This document shows, in pieces, positions 19,705-28,432 of a stretch of 64,000 bases of DNA. Source of the DNA: CAVXJN01 sp963762165 (GTDB lineage Bacteria; Pseudomonadota; Gammaproteobacteria; JASBUN01). Position 1 is the first letter of the stretch. Every line of letters starts with the position of its first letter. Made by a program: the position numbers and the translations under genes. The stretch spans positions 248,001 through 312,000 of the forward strand of contig CAVXJN010000001.1 in NCBI GenBank assembly GCA_963762165.1, read 5' to 3'. Under the pieces are notes generated by a model. The model did no database searches. It was not told the DNA's origin and saw nothing but the letters and a program-made list of their open reading frames with translations.

Positions 19705-20458
19705 CGATCATCACCGATTATCAAGCGCCAGCGGAATTATTGCGGGACCGGGTCATCCTGGTTAGCGGTGCAGGCGACGGCATAGGCCGCGCCGCCGCCT
19801 TGAGCTATGCCCGCTACGGCGCCACTGTGGTGCTTTTGGGACGCACGATCGCGAAAGCTGGAAGCCGTATACGACCAGATCGAACAACAGCGCCTGCCGC
19901 AGGCGGCAATCTATCCCATGAATCTCGAGGGCGCCGCGGTCAAGGATTATGAGGAGCTGGCGCTGCGCATCGAACAGGAATTCGGACGGCTCGATGGCAT
20001 ATTGCACAATGCTGCCGAACTGGGCGAACTGACGCCGATGCAGCAATACGATCCGGAGATGTGGTAACGGGTCTTACAAGTGAACCTGACTGCACCCTTT
20101 CTCATCACCCGCGCCTGTCTCGCGTTGTTGAATCGTGCGCCCGACGCTTCAGTGGTATTCGTGTCCGATCGCGTAGGACGGCGCGGTCATGCCTACTGGG
20201 GCGCATATGGTGTTTCCAAGTTCGGCCTGGAAGGACTGATGCAGATGCTGGCCGAAGAAACCGAACGGCATACGGCGATCCGATTCAACAGCATCGACCC
20301 GGGGCCCGGTACTCACGCGCATGCGCCGGGCGGCTTATCCGGCGGAAGACCCGGCGGACCTGACCACGCCGGAACAGATCATGGGACCGTTTCTGTACCT
20401 GATGGGCCCGGACAGCAAAGGCGTCACGGGCCAACAGTTCAGCGCCCAGACGGGGTGA
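19701..20458 (+). CDS. yciK: YciK-family short-chain oxidoreductase, two frame breaks and an in-frame stop
   Basis: NAD(P)-dependent SDR of unknown substrate. The cofactor loop is VILVSGAGDGIGRAAALSYA, then LHNAAELGELTPM (NNAG-like position), the catalytic serine region VVFVSDRVGRRG and YWGAYGVSKFGLEG with Tyr-x-x-x-Lys. The end QIMGPFLYLMGPDSKGVTG matches YciK. One extra base near 19855 and one near 20309 break the frame. A TAA (20065-20067) also interrupts it right after PEMW, where homologues continue RVLQVNL; CAA or GAA would restore it. This could be a consensus error or a real loss. In P. aeruginosa the homologue follows mupP directly; here rmuC-hpnCDE intervene. Confidence 0.85.
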
Positions 20459-20527
20459 GCGTTTACAGTGAGCCGGATCCGGGCGGCGACAATCGGCGGG
20501 CGCAGCCCGGCCTAAGATCTGGTCGTC

Positions 20528-20562
20528 GAGCAAGTGATAGGGCGCGCTAGGCGCGCCGCGCG
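20528..20562 (+). repeat. Diverged short repeat, copy B, with perfect hairpin
   Basis: Similar to 15131-15165. This copy includes a perfect 7-base stem, GGCGCGC / GCGCGCC around TAG (20541-20557). It lies 70 bases after yciK and 28 bases before the convergent thioredoxin gene, so it might also act as a terminator. Confidence 0.4.
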
Positions 20563-20590
20563 ATGCACGGACGAAGGTATGTACGCCGCC

Positions 20591-21640
20591 TCATTTCCAT
20601 AAATCGACCTGCTCGCCTTGGTTTTCGATCTCCGCCCGACGCCCCTGCAGAAAACGCTGAAAGTTCGGTTGGGTGTCATAGGCGCCGGAATTCACGTAGG
20701 CCATCGCGCCCTGTATATGAAAGGCTTTGAGATAGGCTTCGGTGCGGAATACCTCCCGACCGGCAGCATCGAAGAACACCAGACTCGGCGCATATTTCAC
20801 ATCCAGCGATTTTGCCCACTGGCGCGCCGTCGTGCTGGTGCCGTCCGGCGCCACCAGCGGTGTGTCGGCCCATTGATCCAACAGGACCACATCCAATTTC
20901 CGCAATCGCTCATTGCTGCGGGGTCGCTGCAGGATATCCTGATGCAACTCGTCGCACGCGCGGCAGCGTTTCTGTTCGAACATCACCAGCAGCGGCTTTT
21001 GCGAACCCCGCGCGCGCGCCGTCAGATCGTACGGCGGTTGGAGGAAACGGGGATCGTGATGCAATTTCGCGTTCGGCCGGTTCGCGATTGAGCTTGGCGT
21101 AATAATCGGCAAAGCTCAGTTCCGTTTCCTTTTTGGCGGCTACATAGTCGAGCGCTGCGTCGAATTTCTCCGGGAAATAGTAGCCGTTCACCCGCAACGC
21201 CACTTCTCCCTGCTCATTCAGGAACAGCAGCGTCGGTGTGAACATGACCCGCCGTTCGGCGGCGAATTCCTTTTCGGTGATGGTCTTCCCGCTGCATGTT
21301 GGTGACTTCCCGGCCGCCCCACATGTTGATGGCGATGACGTCGAAATGGCTGCGGGTCTTCTCGGCGATCTCCCGCTGGCCGAAATTGTCGCGCAACAAT
21401 TTGGCGCAATAGGGGCAGCCGTCCTGATAGAAATACAGCAGCACCCGCTTGCCGGCAGCGGACGCTTCGCGCACGTCCTCGCGGAGATCCAGAAACGAGA
21501 GCTTGAACCAGTCGGGCTTTTCCTCGTATCCGGGATTCACCATGCCTTCGCTCAAGGCCTCGGATTGCGTCGCGCCTTAGGCTGACGGCGCCAGCGCCAG
21601 CGCAAGCCCCTGCCAAAAGACACATCTTCAAGATTCCCAT
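20591..21640 (-). CDS. Exported tandem-thioredoxin protein (SoxW-like), three frame breaks
   Basis: Two thioredoxin-fold domains in one chain. The ATG at 21640 gives a hydrophobic leader (MGILKMCLLAGACAGAGAV) consistent with export. Domain 1 carries LLYFYQDGCPYCAKLL (CPYC) and FTPTLLFLNEQGE (cis-Pro loop). Domain 2 carries LLVMFEQKRCRACDELH (CRAC) and YAPSLVFFDAAGREV. Extra bases near 21575, 21293 and 21068 must be removed to join the pieces, giving about 345 residues. Periplasmic thiol-disulfide exchange is the likely role, and proteins of this type are common in sulfur oxidisers. It faces yciK and has no partner gene beside it. Confidence 0.75.
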
Positions 21641-21879
21641 GGATCTCGACCTCCGGATCCAAGTCCCGTGGAGTCTATCGCGGAATTGACGCTTGCACGT
21701 CCGCTACGCCTGCAAAACCTTGCCGCTGGTCGGCCCCGTGTAGTCAATTCATTGACATCAGCACCAACATTCCCACTACACCAATTCTAACTATTGTTTA
21801 GCATACGTTTAAAAACACGCGGCTCTTGGCATGGTTTTCGCTTCTCCGTGGCCAGTCGAATCGAAAAGCGGATTTCGTC

Positions 21880-22796
21880 ATGGCAGCAACCAACGGTCTG
21901 ATAGAACGCGCCAAGGCGTCACCTCGAAACACACCGTCTCCCACCCCAACCGCCGTGCGGTCTCCTGGGAAGCACGGCCGTGCGCTGCATCTGGCCCATA
22001 AACTTCAGACCACATTGGACGTGGAAAGTCTCATCGAACTGTTCCGCGACGAAAGCGGCAAGGACGTGCCCCATGACGGACTGGTGTACCGCAACCCGGA
22101 ATTGGACCTGGAACTGAGCTCGGCACGCACGGCCGCGGCACAAGTGCCAGTACCGCCTACTGATCGCCGGACATACTCTGGGTGAACTGGAATTCAGCCG
22201 CCGGCGAGCGCTTTCAGGACGAAGAGCTGCAGTTGCTGGAATACATGCTCAGCAGCCTGCTGTACCCGTTGCGCAACGCGTTGATGTACCGCCAGGCGTT
22301 GCAGACCGCGTTGCGCGACCCGTTGACCGGAGTCAACAATCGCGCCGCGTTCGATGCCAGCCTGAAACGTGAAGTGGATCTGGCCCGCCGCCACGGCACC
22401 GCACTCGGGATGGTGGTGCTCGATATCGACCATTTCAAACAGGTCAATGACCGCTACGGCCATCTGGTCGGCGACTGCGTACTGCGCGACGTTGCGGGAC
22501 ATGCAGCGGCATGCGTACGCAGCACGGATATGTTGTTCCGTTACGGCGGCGAAGAATTCGTCATTCTGTTGAACAGCACCAGTGTTCAGGGTGCCAAACG
22601 CCTGGCGGAACGCATTCGCGCCTCGATCGAAAAATTGCATTGCCGCTATGGCAACGCCACGGTTCGTATCAGCGCCAGCCTTGGCGTCGCCTGCCTGCAC
22701 GCCGAAGATACGGCGCAGGCACTGTTCGAACGCGCGGACAAGGCGTTGCTGCAGGCCAAGCAAGCAGGCCGCAACCGAGTCGTATTCGCCTCCTGA
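21880..22796 (+). CDS. Diguanylate cyclase with N-terminal GAF-like sensor, two frame breaks
   Basis: Makes cyclic di-GMP from two GTP. The C-terminal GGDEF domain (about residues 145-300) has LTGVNNRAAFD, LDIDHFKQVNDRYGHLVGD and the active site RYGGEEFVILL, so catalysis is expected. No RxxD inhibitory site is seen before the GGEEF. The N-terminal ~140 residues look like a degenerate GAF domain (LIAGHTLGELEFSRR). Extra bases near 22141 and 22200 break that region. ATG 21880 is used; an upstream TTG at 21826 is possible. It converges with rluB. Confidence 0.85.
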
Positions 22797-23625
22797 ACGA
22801 CTTCAGCGCCGCGCGCGAGTGCTCTTGCGGCGTTGCCCCGGCCGATTGCGGGCAGCCGGGACGGCGCACCGGCCGCTGGGGTTCCGCGTCCTGGATCCCC
22901 GTAAGTTCCAGCAATGCCTTGATCTGCTCACCGTCGGCGTCGGCCCAATGGCCGGCGCGTAAGCTGCGCGGCAATGCGATCGGTCCATAGCGAATCCGCG
23001 ACAGGCGGCTCACCATCAGCCCCTGGGACTCCCAAAGGCGGCGCACCTCGCGGTTACGCCCTTCCCGCAACACCACGTGATACCAATGGTTGGCGCCTTC
23101 GCCGCCGGCCGCAAGCAAGCGATCGAAATGCGCGGGACCGTCTTCGAGTTCGACGCCTTCCGTCAAACGTGCTGCGGTATCCGCATCCACGGTTCCCAGC
23201 ACGCGCACGGCGTATTCGCGCTCGATTTCACTGGACGGATGCATCAGCCGGTGAGCCAGTTCGCCATCGGTGGTCAGCAGGAGCAAGCCCGAGGTATTGA
23301 TATCGAGCCTGCCCACGGGTATCCAGCGGCCATTGCGCAGGCTCGGTAAGCGATCGAAGATTGTCGGTCGCCCTTCCGGATCCGAACGGCTGGTCACTTC
23401 ACCTTCGGGCTTGTGATACAGCAGCACGCGCCGGCGCGAAGGCGTCCGCTCAAAGGGCTTGATGAGATGGCCGTCAAGCTGTACCCGGTCGGTATCGGCG
23501 ATGCGATCGCCCAACTGCGCCGCCGCGCCGTTGACGCGGATGCGGCCCTGGCGGATCCAGTCCTCGATCTCCCGCCGCGAGCCGAAGCCGCCGGTGGCCA
23601 GAACCTTTTGGATGCGCTCCGCCAT
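22669..23625 (-). CDS. rluB: 23S rRNA pseudouridine(2605) synthase
   Basis: Isomerises a uridine of helix 90 in 23S rRNA. The N-terminal S4 domain begins MAERIQKVLATGGFGSRREIEDWI and the catalytic domain contains WIPVGRLDINTSGLLLLTTDG with the nucleophilic aspartate, plus REGRNREVRRLWESQGLMVSRLSR. The open frame ends at 22669, overlapping the convergent cyclase gene by 128 bases. The last ~60 residues there are only antisense of the GGDEF domain, so the true end may be at 22803, reached through another single-base break that gives a basic tail QRRKSTRARR. ATG 23625 lies nine bases after the scpB end. Confidence 0.88.
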   Translation of the reverse strand: MAERIQKVLATGGFGSRREIEDWIRQGRIRVNGAAAQLGDRIADTDRVQLDGHLIKPFERTPSRRRVLLYHKPEGEVTSRSDPEGRPTIFDRLPSLRNGRWIPVGRLDINTSGLLLLTTDGELAHRLMHPSSEIEREYAVRVLGTVDADTAARLTEGVELEDGPAHFDRLLAAGGEGANHWYHVVLREGRNREVRRLWESQGLMVSRLSRIRYGPIALPRSLRAGHWADADGEQIKALLELTGIQDAEPQRPVRRPGCPQSAGATPQEHSRAALKSFRRRIRLGCGLLAWPAATPCPRVRTVPAPYLRRAGRRRQGWR

Positions 23626-23634
23626 GAGCGGCGA

Positions 23635-24647
23635 TCAGCCGTTTTCGCGCCGACGCTGCGACGCGGGATTCGGCGATCGCTCGTCGGCGGATTCGGCCTG
23701 ATCGGCATCGTCTTCCGGGTTGGGTTGTGTCGGATCTGCGACGGTCCTGGTCGTCGTCGACGGCCTGGGACGCGCCGAACTTCGTGGCCGCCGGACTTCT
23801 CGCCGTGCTCGGAAAGCGTCGCAGCCACATTGCGGTCCGGTTCTGGTCGTCGCCGTCGCCGGAGGATGCGGCGGCGCGTCGGCCTGGTCTGACCCGTTGC
23901 TCCGCTTGTCCTTCGACAGCGAGTGCTTCTGACTGATCCTGATCGCGCGGCGTCGCTATCGTCCGCGGACGACTGTGGCTGTCCCTCGGGCTCCGTCTGC
24001 GTCTCGGACGGCGTTGCGGATTCGTCGTCCGAGTCCGGCTCGAAAGCCGCCGACGCCGGATGCTCCGGCTCGGGGATCGACTCTCCCGGCGCACGCAAAT
24101 CCAGCTCGGCATTGATACTGTCGATGTCGCGCAATTCCGCCAGGGTCGGCAGTTCATCCAGGGATTTGAGATCGAAATAATCCAGGAACTGCTTCGTGGT
24201 GCCGTACATGGCCGGCTTGCCCGGTACGTCGCGATGGCCGACGACCCGTATCCATTCCCGCTCCTGGAGGGTTTTCATGATGGAACTGGAAACGCTCACA
24301 CCACGGATATCTTCAATCTCGCCCCGGGTAATGGGCTGGCGATACGCCACCAACGCCATGGTCTCCAACAACGCGCGGGAGTAGCGCGACGGCCGTTCCA
24401 TCCACAGGCGCGAAATCCAGGGCGAAAGCTCGCGTTTGACCTGCACCCGGAAACCGCTGGCAACCTCCCGCAACTCGAAACCGCGCTCGTTGTAGTCCTG
24501 AGCCAGTCCGTTCAAAGCATCGCGTGCAGCGTCGCGTTCCGGACGTTCACCCTCATCGAACAAGCCCAGCAGGTCGTCAAGCGTCAACGGTCGGCCTGCG
24601 GCAAGCAGCGCGCCCTCGAGGATCATTTTCAACTGTTGTTCGTTCAT
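23635..24647 (-). CDS. scpB: Condensin-like subunit ScpB (C-terminal tail with probable frame breaks)
   Basis: Kleisin-associated winged-helix protein of the Smc-ScpAB complex. Residues 1-185 are a clear ScpB, with LLAAGRPLTLDDLLGLF, the central LLETMALVAYRQPITRGEIE and RGVSVSSSIMKTL. Beyond that is a long acidic/serine-rich low-complexity tail. In the uninterrupted frame the tail runs to 23394 and overlaps rluB by 232 bases with unnatural arginine-rich composition. A different frame gives an acidic tail ending ASQRRRENG just before the rluB ATG, so I place the end at 23635. It follows scpA by 14 bases. Confidence 0.88.
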
Positions 24648-24661
24648 TGGCTTCTAAGCTG

Positions 24662-25549
24662 TTATCCAACTGCCGGCGCCGCCGAGGACGCCGCTTTGAC
24701 ATGGATGGGTCCATACGGTTCGGCTTGCACGAGCTCCAACAGCGCTTCCTTGATCAGCTCGAGAATGGCAAGTAATGTGACGACCACCCCCATACGCCCC
24801 TCGCTGACATCGAACAGGCTGGTGAAATCGGTGAAGGTGTCGGCACGCACCGCCGCCAGTACCGCCGACATGCGCTCACGCACCGACAGCGCTTCCATCT
24901 GCACATGGTGATGGGAAAACATCTCCGCCCGCTGCAGCACATCCTTGAACGCCAGCAGCAGCTCTTTCAACGAAACATCCGGCTCGATGTCGAGCACTTG
25001 ACGTTCGACCACTTCGGCGCTGACCGGAAAAACATCCCGTTCGAGACGCGGCAACTGATCGATATTTTCCGCCGCCTGTTTGTAGCGTTCGTATTCCTGC
25101 AGGCGTCGCACCAGCTCGGCGCGCGGATCGTCTTCCTCACCTTCCGCCTCCACCGGCCGCGGCAGCAACATGCGCGATTTGATCTCTGCCAGCATCGCCG
25201 CCATCACCAGATATTCCGCCGCCAGTTCGAGCCGCATGTCTTTCATCAGCTCGATGTATTCCATGTACTGGCGGGTGATTTCGGCGATCGGTATATCGAG
25301 GATATCCAGGTTCTGGCGCCGAATCAGGTACAGCAGCAGATCCAGCGGGCCCTCGAACGCCTCGAGAAACACTTCCAGGGCATCGGGAGGGATATAGAGA
25401 TCCTGGGGCAGCGCCGTATACGGTTCGCCATTGACGAATGCCAATGGCAATTCCGATTGCTGGGGCTGGCTTTGCTGGGACTTGTCCGGCGCAGCTTCGG
25501 CTACCGTTTCCGTGACTTCGTCTTCCAGCGTTTGCGGATCTTGCTGCAT
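24662..25549 (-). CDS. scpA: Kleisin subunit ScpA
   Basis: Bridges Smc heads in chromosome segregation. 295 residues, intact. A charged leader of ~55 residues precedes the ScpA core FEGPLDLLLYLIRRQNLDI and ILDIPIAEITRQYMEYI, then AAEYLVMAAMLAEIKSRMLLP. The C-terminal winged helix contains VVVTLLAILELIKEALLELVQ. It is encoded immediately upstream of scpB; smc itself is 11 kb away in this window, in the same orientation. Confidence 0.96.
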   Translation of the reverse strand: MQQDPQTLEDEVTETVAEAAPDKSQQSQPQQSELPLAFVNGEPYTALPQDLYIPPDALEVFLEAFEGPLDLLLYLIRRQNLDILDIPIAEITRQYMEYIELMKDMRLELAAEYLVMAAMLAEIKSRMLLPRPVEAEGEEDDPRAELVRRLQEYERYKQAAENIDQLPRLERDVFPVSAEVVERQVLDIEPDVSLKELLLAFKDVLQRAEMFSHHHVQMEALSVRERMSAVLAAVRADTFTDFTSLFDVSEGRMGVVVTLLAILELIKEALLELVQAEPYGPIHVKAASSAAPAVG

Positions 25550-25591
25550 GTCGACCTTACTCTTTATGTACGTCTCTCGACGTTTGGGCCG

Positions 25592-26806
25592 CTAGCGATA
25601 GGACAGTCCCATCGCGGCACGCACTTCTTCGAGGGTATCGCGCGCTACATCGCGCGCCGCCTCGCAGCCTTCTGAAATGATCCCCCGGACCAGCTTGCGA
25701 TCCTTCGCCAACTCCACCGCTCGCTCCTGGATTGGCGCAAGCTCTTTGCTCACGGCTTCGATGATCGGCTGTTTGCATTCCAGGCAACCGATCCCGGCGG
25801 TGGTACAGCCGGTGCGTACCCAGCTCTTGATCTCGTCGCCGGAGTATACCTGGTGCAGCCCCCACACCGGACACTTTTCCGGGGTTCCGGGATCGGTACG
25901 CCGCACGCGCGCGGGGTCGGTCGGCATGGTACGCAATTTCTTCTCGACGTTCTGCGGCTCTTCCCGCAAACCGATGGTATTGCCATAGGACTTGGACATT
26001 TTCTGCCCGTCCAGGCCGGGCATCTTCGATGCCGGCGTGAGCAAAGCCTCGGGCTCCGGCAGAATAATGCGCCCGCCGCCTTCGAGATAACCGTACAGCC
26101 GCTCGCGGTCGCCCTTGGTCAGGTTTTGCTGCCCTTCCAGCAGTGCGCGGCCGACATTCAAGGCTTCGTGGTCGCCCTGTTCCTGGTAGCGTTTGCGGGC
26201 ATCGCGGTATAGCTTCGCGTTTTTTTTGCCCATTTTTTTCAGCGCCAACTCGGCCTTTTCTTCAAAACCCGGTTCGCGTCCATACAGATGGTTGAACCGG
26301 CGGGCAATTTCACGGGTGATTTCGATATGCGCAACCTGGTCCTCGCCCACCGGCACCAGACCTGCCTTGTAGACCAGGATGTCCGCGCTCTGTAGCAGCG
26401 GATAACCGAGAAACCCGTACGTAGCGAGATCGCGCTCCTTGAGTTTTTCCTGCTGGTCCTTGTAGCTCGGCACCCGCTCCAGCCAGCCCAGGGGCGTCAT
26501 CATCGACAACAACAAATGCAACTCGGCGTGTTCCGGCACCCGCGACTGAATGAACAAACGCGCCGAGCCAGGATTTACGCCGGCCGCCAACCAGTCGATC
26601 ACCATTTCCCATACGCTTTCGGAAATGTCGCCGGTGTCTTCGTAGTGCGTGGTCAGCGCATGCCAGTCCGCGACAAAGAAAAAGCAGTCGAATTCATGCT
26701 GCAGCTTGATCCAGTTTTTCAGCACGCCGTGGTAATGCCCGAGATGCAATGCGCCAGTCGGCCGCATGCCCGACAAGACGCGCTGTTGTGGCAAAATCGA
26801 ACTCAA
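25592..26806 (-). CDS. trpS: Tryptophanyl-tRNA synthetase
   Basis: Charges tRNA-Trp. 404 residues; class I motifs are HLGHYHG (HIGH variant) at residue 22 and KMSKS near residue 250. It begins QRVLSGMRPTGALHLGH as in the longer TrpRS type of pseudomonads. A lysine-rich insert (KKMGKKNAKLYRDARKRYQ) follows the Rossmann core. It lies 13 bases after the site-2 protease gene and 42 before scpA, inside the presumed PHP-to-rluB operon. Confidence 0.97.
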   Translation of the reverse strand: MSSILPQQRVLSGMRPTGALHLGHYHGVLKNWIKLQHEFDCFFFVADWHALTTHYEDTGDISESVWEMVIDWLAAGVNPGSARLFIQSRVPEHAELHLLLSMMTPLGWLERVPSYKDQQEKLKERDLATYGFLGYPLLQSADILVYKAGLVPVGEDQVAHIEITREIARRFNHLYGREPGFEEKAELALKKMGKKNAKLYRDARKRYQEQGDHEALNVGRALLEGQQNLTKGDRERLYGYLEGGGRIILPEPEALLTPASKMPGLDGQKMSKSYGNTIGLREEPQNVEKKLRTMPTDPARVRRTDPGTPEKCPVWGLHQVYSGDEIKSWVRTGCTTAGIGCLECKQPIIEAVSKELAPIQERAVELAKDRKLVRGIISEGCEAARDVARDTLEEVRAAMGLSYR

Positions 26807-26819
26807 AATTCCCCCCGCA

Positions 26820-27521
26820 TTACTGCAACAAGCCGAGTGCGTGTAGCACGATCGTCAAGGACTGTTCTCCCATGCCTGCCGAATGGGTCAGCGTCAACAA
26901 CATGTATTCGATCGGCGGCCAGATCAATACACCCAGGATCCGGGTGGCCAATAACACCAGCAGAATGAGAAAGCCGTATGGCTCGATCCGGCTAAGATAC
27001 CAGCCGGCCCGTCCCGGCAGGATCCCGGCCAGTACACGGCCGCCGTCCAGCGGTGGCAACGGCAGCAGGTTCAGCACCATGAGCACTGCGTTGATGAAGA
27101 TGCCCGCGACACCGGCGCCGACCAGGAACATCGCCGGTGCGCCGATCTGGTTGGCGAAAACCAGCCCGACCTTGAGTACCAGTGTCCAGATCAACGCCAT
27201 CATCAGGTTGGCGACCGGTCCGGCGACGGCGACCAGGGCCATGTCCCGCTTCGGATGGCGCAGGTTTTCCCAGGTGACCGGTACCGGCTTGGCCCATCCG
27301 AATACAAACGGACTGAGCAGCAGCATCACCAGGGGCACGACAATGGTCCCAATGGGATCGATGTGCTTGATGGGATTGAGGGTCAGGCGGCCCAGCATCA
27401 TGGCCGTCGGATCGCCCAGATAGCGGGCCACCCAGCCGTGGGAGACTTCGTGGACGGTGATCGCAAACAGAACCGGCAACGACCAAACGGCAATTTTCTG
27501 GATCAAACTGAATTCATACAT
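26820..27521 (-). CDS. Site-2 protease family (M50B) membrane metalloprotease
   Basis: 233 residues, largely hydrophobic with about five to six membrane helices. The zinc-binding HEVSH (HExxH) is in the first helix at about residue 24. The third ligand motif NLLPLPPLDGGRVLAG is near residue 160. These are the two signatures of small, PDZ-less site-2 proteases. This family is regularly encoded beside trpS and scpA in gammaproteobacteria; its substrate is unknown. RseP is a different, larger branch with PDZ domains. Confidence 0.93.
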   Translation of the reverse strand: MYEFSLIQKIAVWSLPVLFAITVHEVSHGWVARYLGDPTAMMLGRLTLNPIKHIDPIGTIVVPLVMLLLSPFVFGWAKPVPVTWENLRHPKRDMALVAVAGPVANLMMALIWTLVLKVGLVFANQIGAPAMFLVGAGVAGIFINAVLMVLNLLPLPPLDGGRVLAGILPGRAGWYLSRIEPYGFLILLVLLATRILGVLIWPPIEYMLLTLTHSAGMGEQSLTIVLHALGLLQ

Positions 27522-27570
27522 CGCGGAAGTATACCCGTAGCGGCACCCCTATCTAAAGCGCGATTGCGCT

Positions 27571-27795
27571 TCAGGATTGCAACCAGAGCACGAACAGCGC
27601 GCCGAGCCCCAGCAGCGTCACCAGCCAGAGAACCAGACTCAAATGGCGGAAACGGCGCGGGGCCGCCGACGGCCGCGGGTCGAACAGAACCCGCCAATCG
27701 CACTCCCCGGCGCGGGCCGCAGCCTGCAGCACCGAAAGCTGATAGGTAACGATTCCGATCGCCAGCAGCACGGTCATAATCAGCAAGGTATGCAT
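27571..27795 (-). CDS. Small two-helix membrane protein of unknown function
   Basis: 74 residues from ATG 27795, starting two bases after the stop of the YciO-type gene. Helix 1 is MHTLLIMTVLLAIGIVTYQL at the N-terminus and helix 2 is LVLWLVTLLGLGALFVLWLQ at the C-terminus, with a basic loop (RPSAAPRRFRH) between. I do not recognise the family. The tight spacing with both neighbours, and a hydrophobicity pattern unlikely to arise by chance, support a real gene. Confidence 0.6.
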   Translation of the reverse strand: MHTLLIMTVLLAIGIVTYQLSVLQAAARAGECDWRVLFDPRPSAAPRRFRHLSLVLWLVTLLGLGALFVLWLQS

Positions 27796-27797
27796 GG

Positions 27798-28421
27798 CTA
27801 GTCCTCGAGCAGGCTGACGTCGCCGCGGCCGCTGCGCAGCACGCTCGGAACCCCGGCCACGAGATCGACCACGCTGGTGGGTTCGAGACCGCAATTGCCA
27901 CCGTCGATCACCAGATCCACGTCACGTTCGAGGCGCTCGCGCATCATTTCCGGTTCGGTCATGGGAATGTCGTCATCGGGCAGCAGCAGCGTAGTGCTCA
28001 GCAATGGTTCGCCGAGTTCATCCAGCAGCGCCTGGGTAATGCGGTGATCGGGCACGCGGATGCCGATTGTCCGGCGTTTCGGGTGCCAGAGGCGGCGCGG
28101 CACTTCATGGGTCGCCTCGAGAATGAAGGTATACGGGCCCGGAGTCAGGGTCTTCAAGAGCCGGTAGGCGCTATTGTCGACCTTGGCGTAGGTCGCGATT
28201 TCCGACAAATCGCGGCAGACCAGCGTGAAATTGTGGTGATGGTCCAACCGGCGGATGCGGCGCATACGCTCCACCGGCTCTTTTTCGCCAATGACACAGC
28301 CCAGCGCGTAGCAGGAATCGGTGGGATAGGCGATCACAGCCCCTTGGCGCAGCATTTCGACCGCACGGCGCACCAGGCGCAATTGCGGGTTATCCGGATG
28401 GATCTGGAAATATTGGCTCAT
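27798..28421 (-). CDS. yciO: YciO/YrdC-family (Sua5-like) protein
   Basis: 207 residues from ATG 28421 (MSQYFQIHPDNPQ), the usual YciO start. The YrdC fold is shown by VIAYPTDSCYALGC, the KPVERMRRIRRLD-like region, TPGPYTFILEAT and the IGIRVPDHRI substrate segment. It belongs to the family of threonylcarbamoyl-AMP synthases that make the t6A tRNA modification, but the YciO branch is distinct from TsaC and its reaction is less certain. It lies 11 bases downstream of the PHP phosphoesterase gene, a widely conserved pairing. Confidence 0.9.
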   Translation of the reverse strand: MSQYFQIHPDNPQLRLVRRAVEMLRQGAVIAYPTDSCYALGCVIGEKEPVERMRRIRRLDHHHNFTLVCRDLSEIATYAKVDNSAYRLLKTLTPGPYTFILEATHEVPRRLWHPKRRTIGIRVPDHRITQALLDELGEPLLSTTLLLPDDDIPMTEPEMMRERLERDVDLVIDGGNCGLEPTSVVDLVAGVPSVLRSGRGDVSLLED

Positions 28422-28432
28422 GTGCGCGACGG

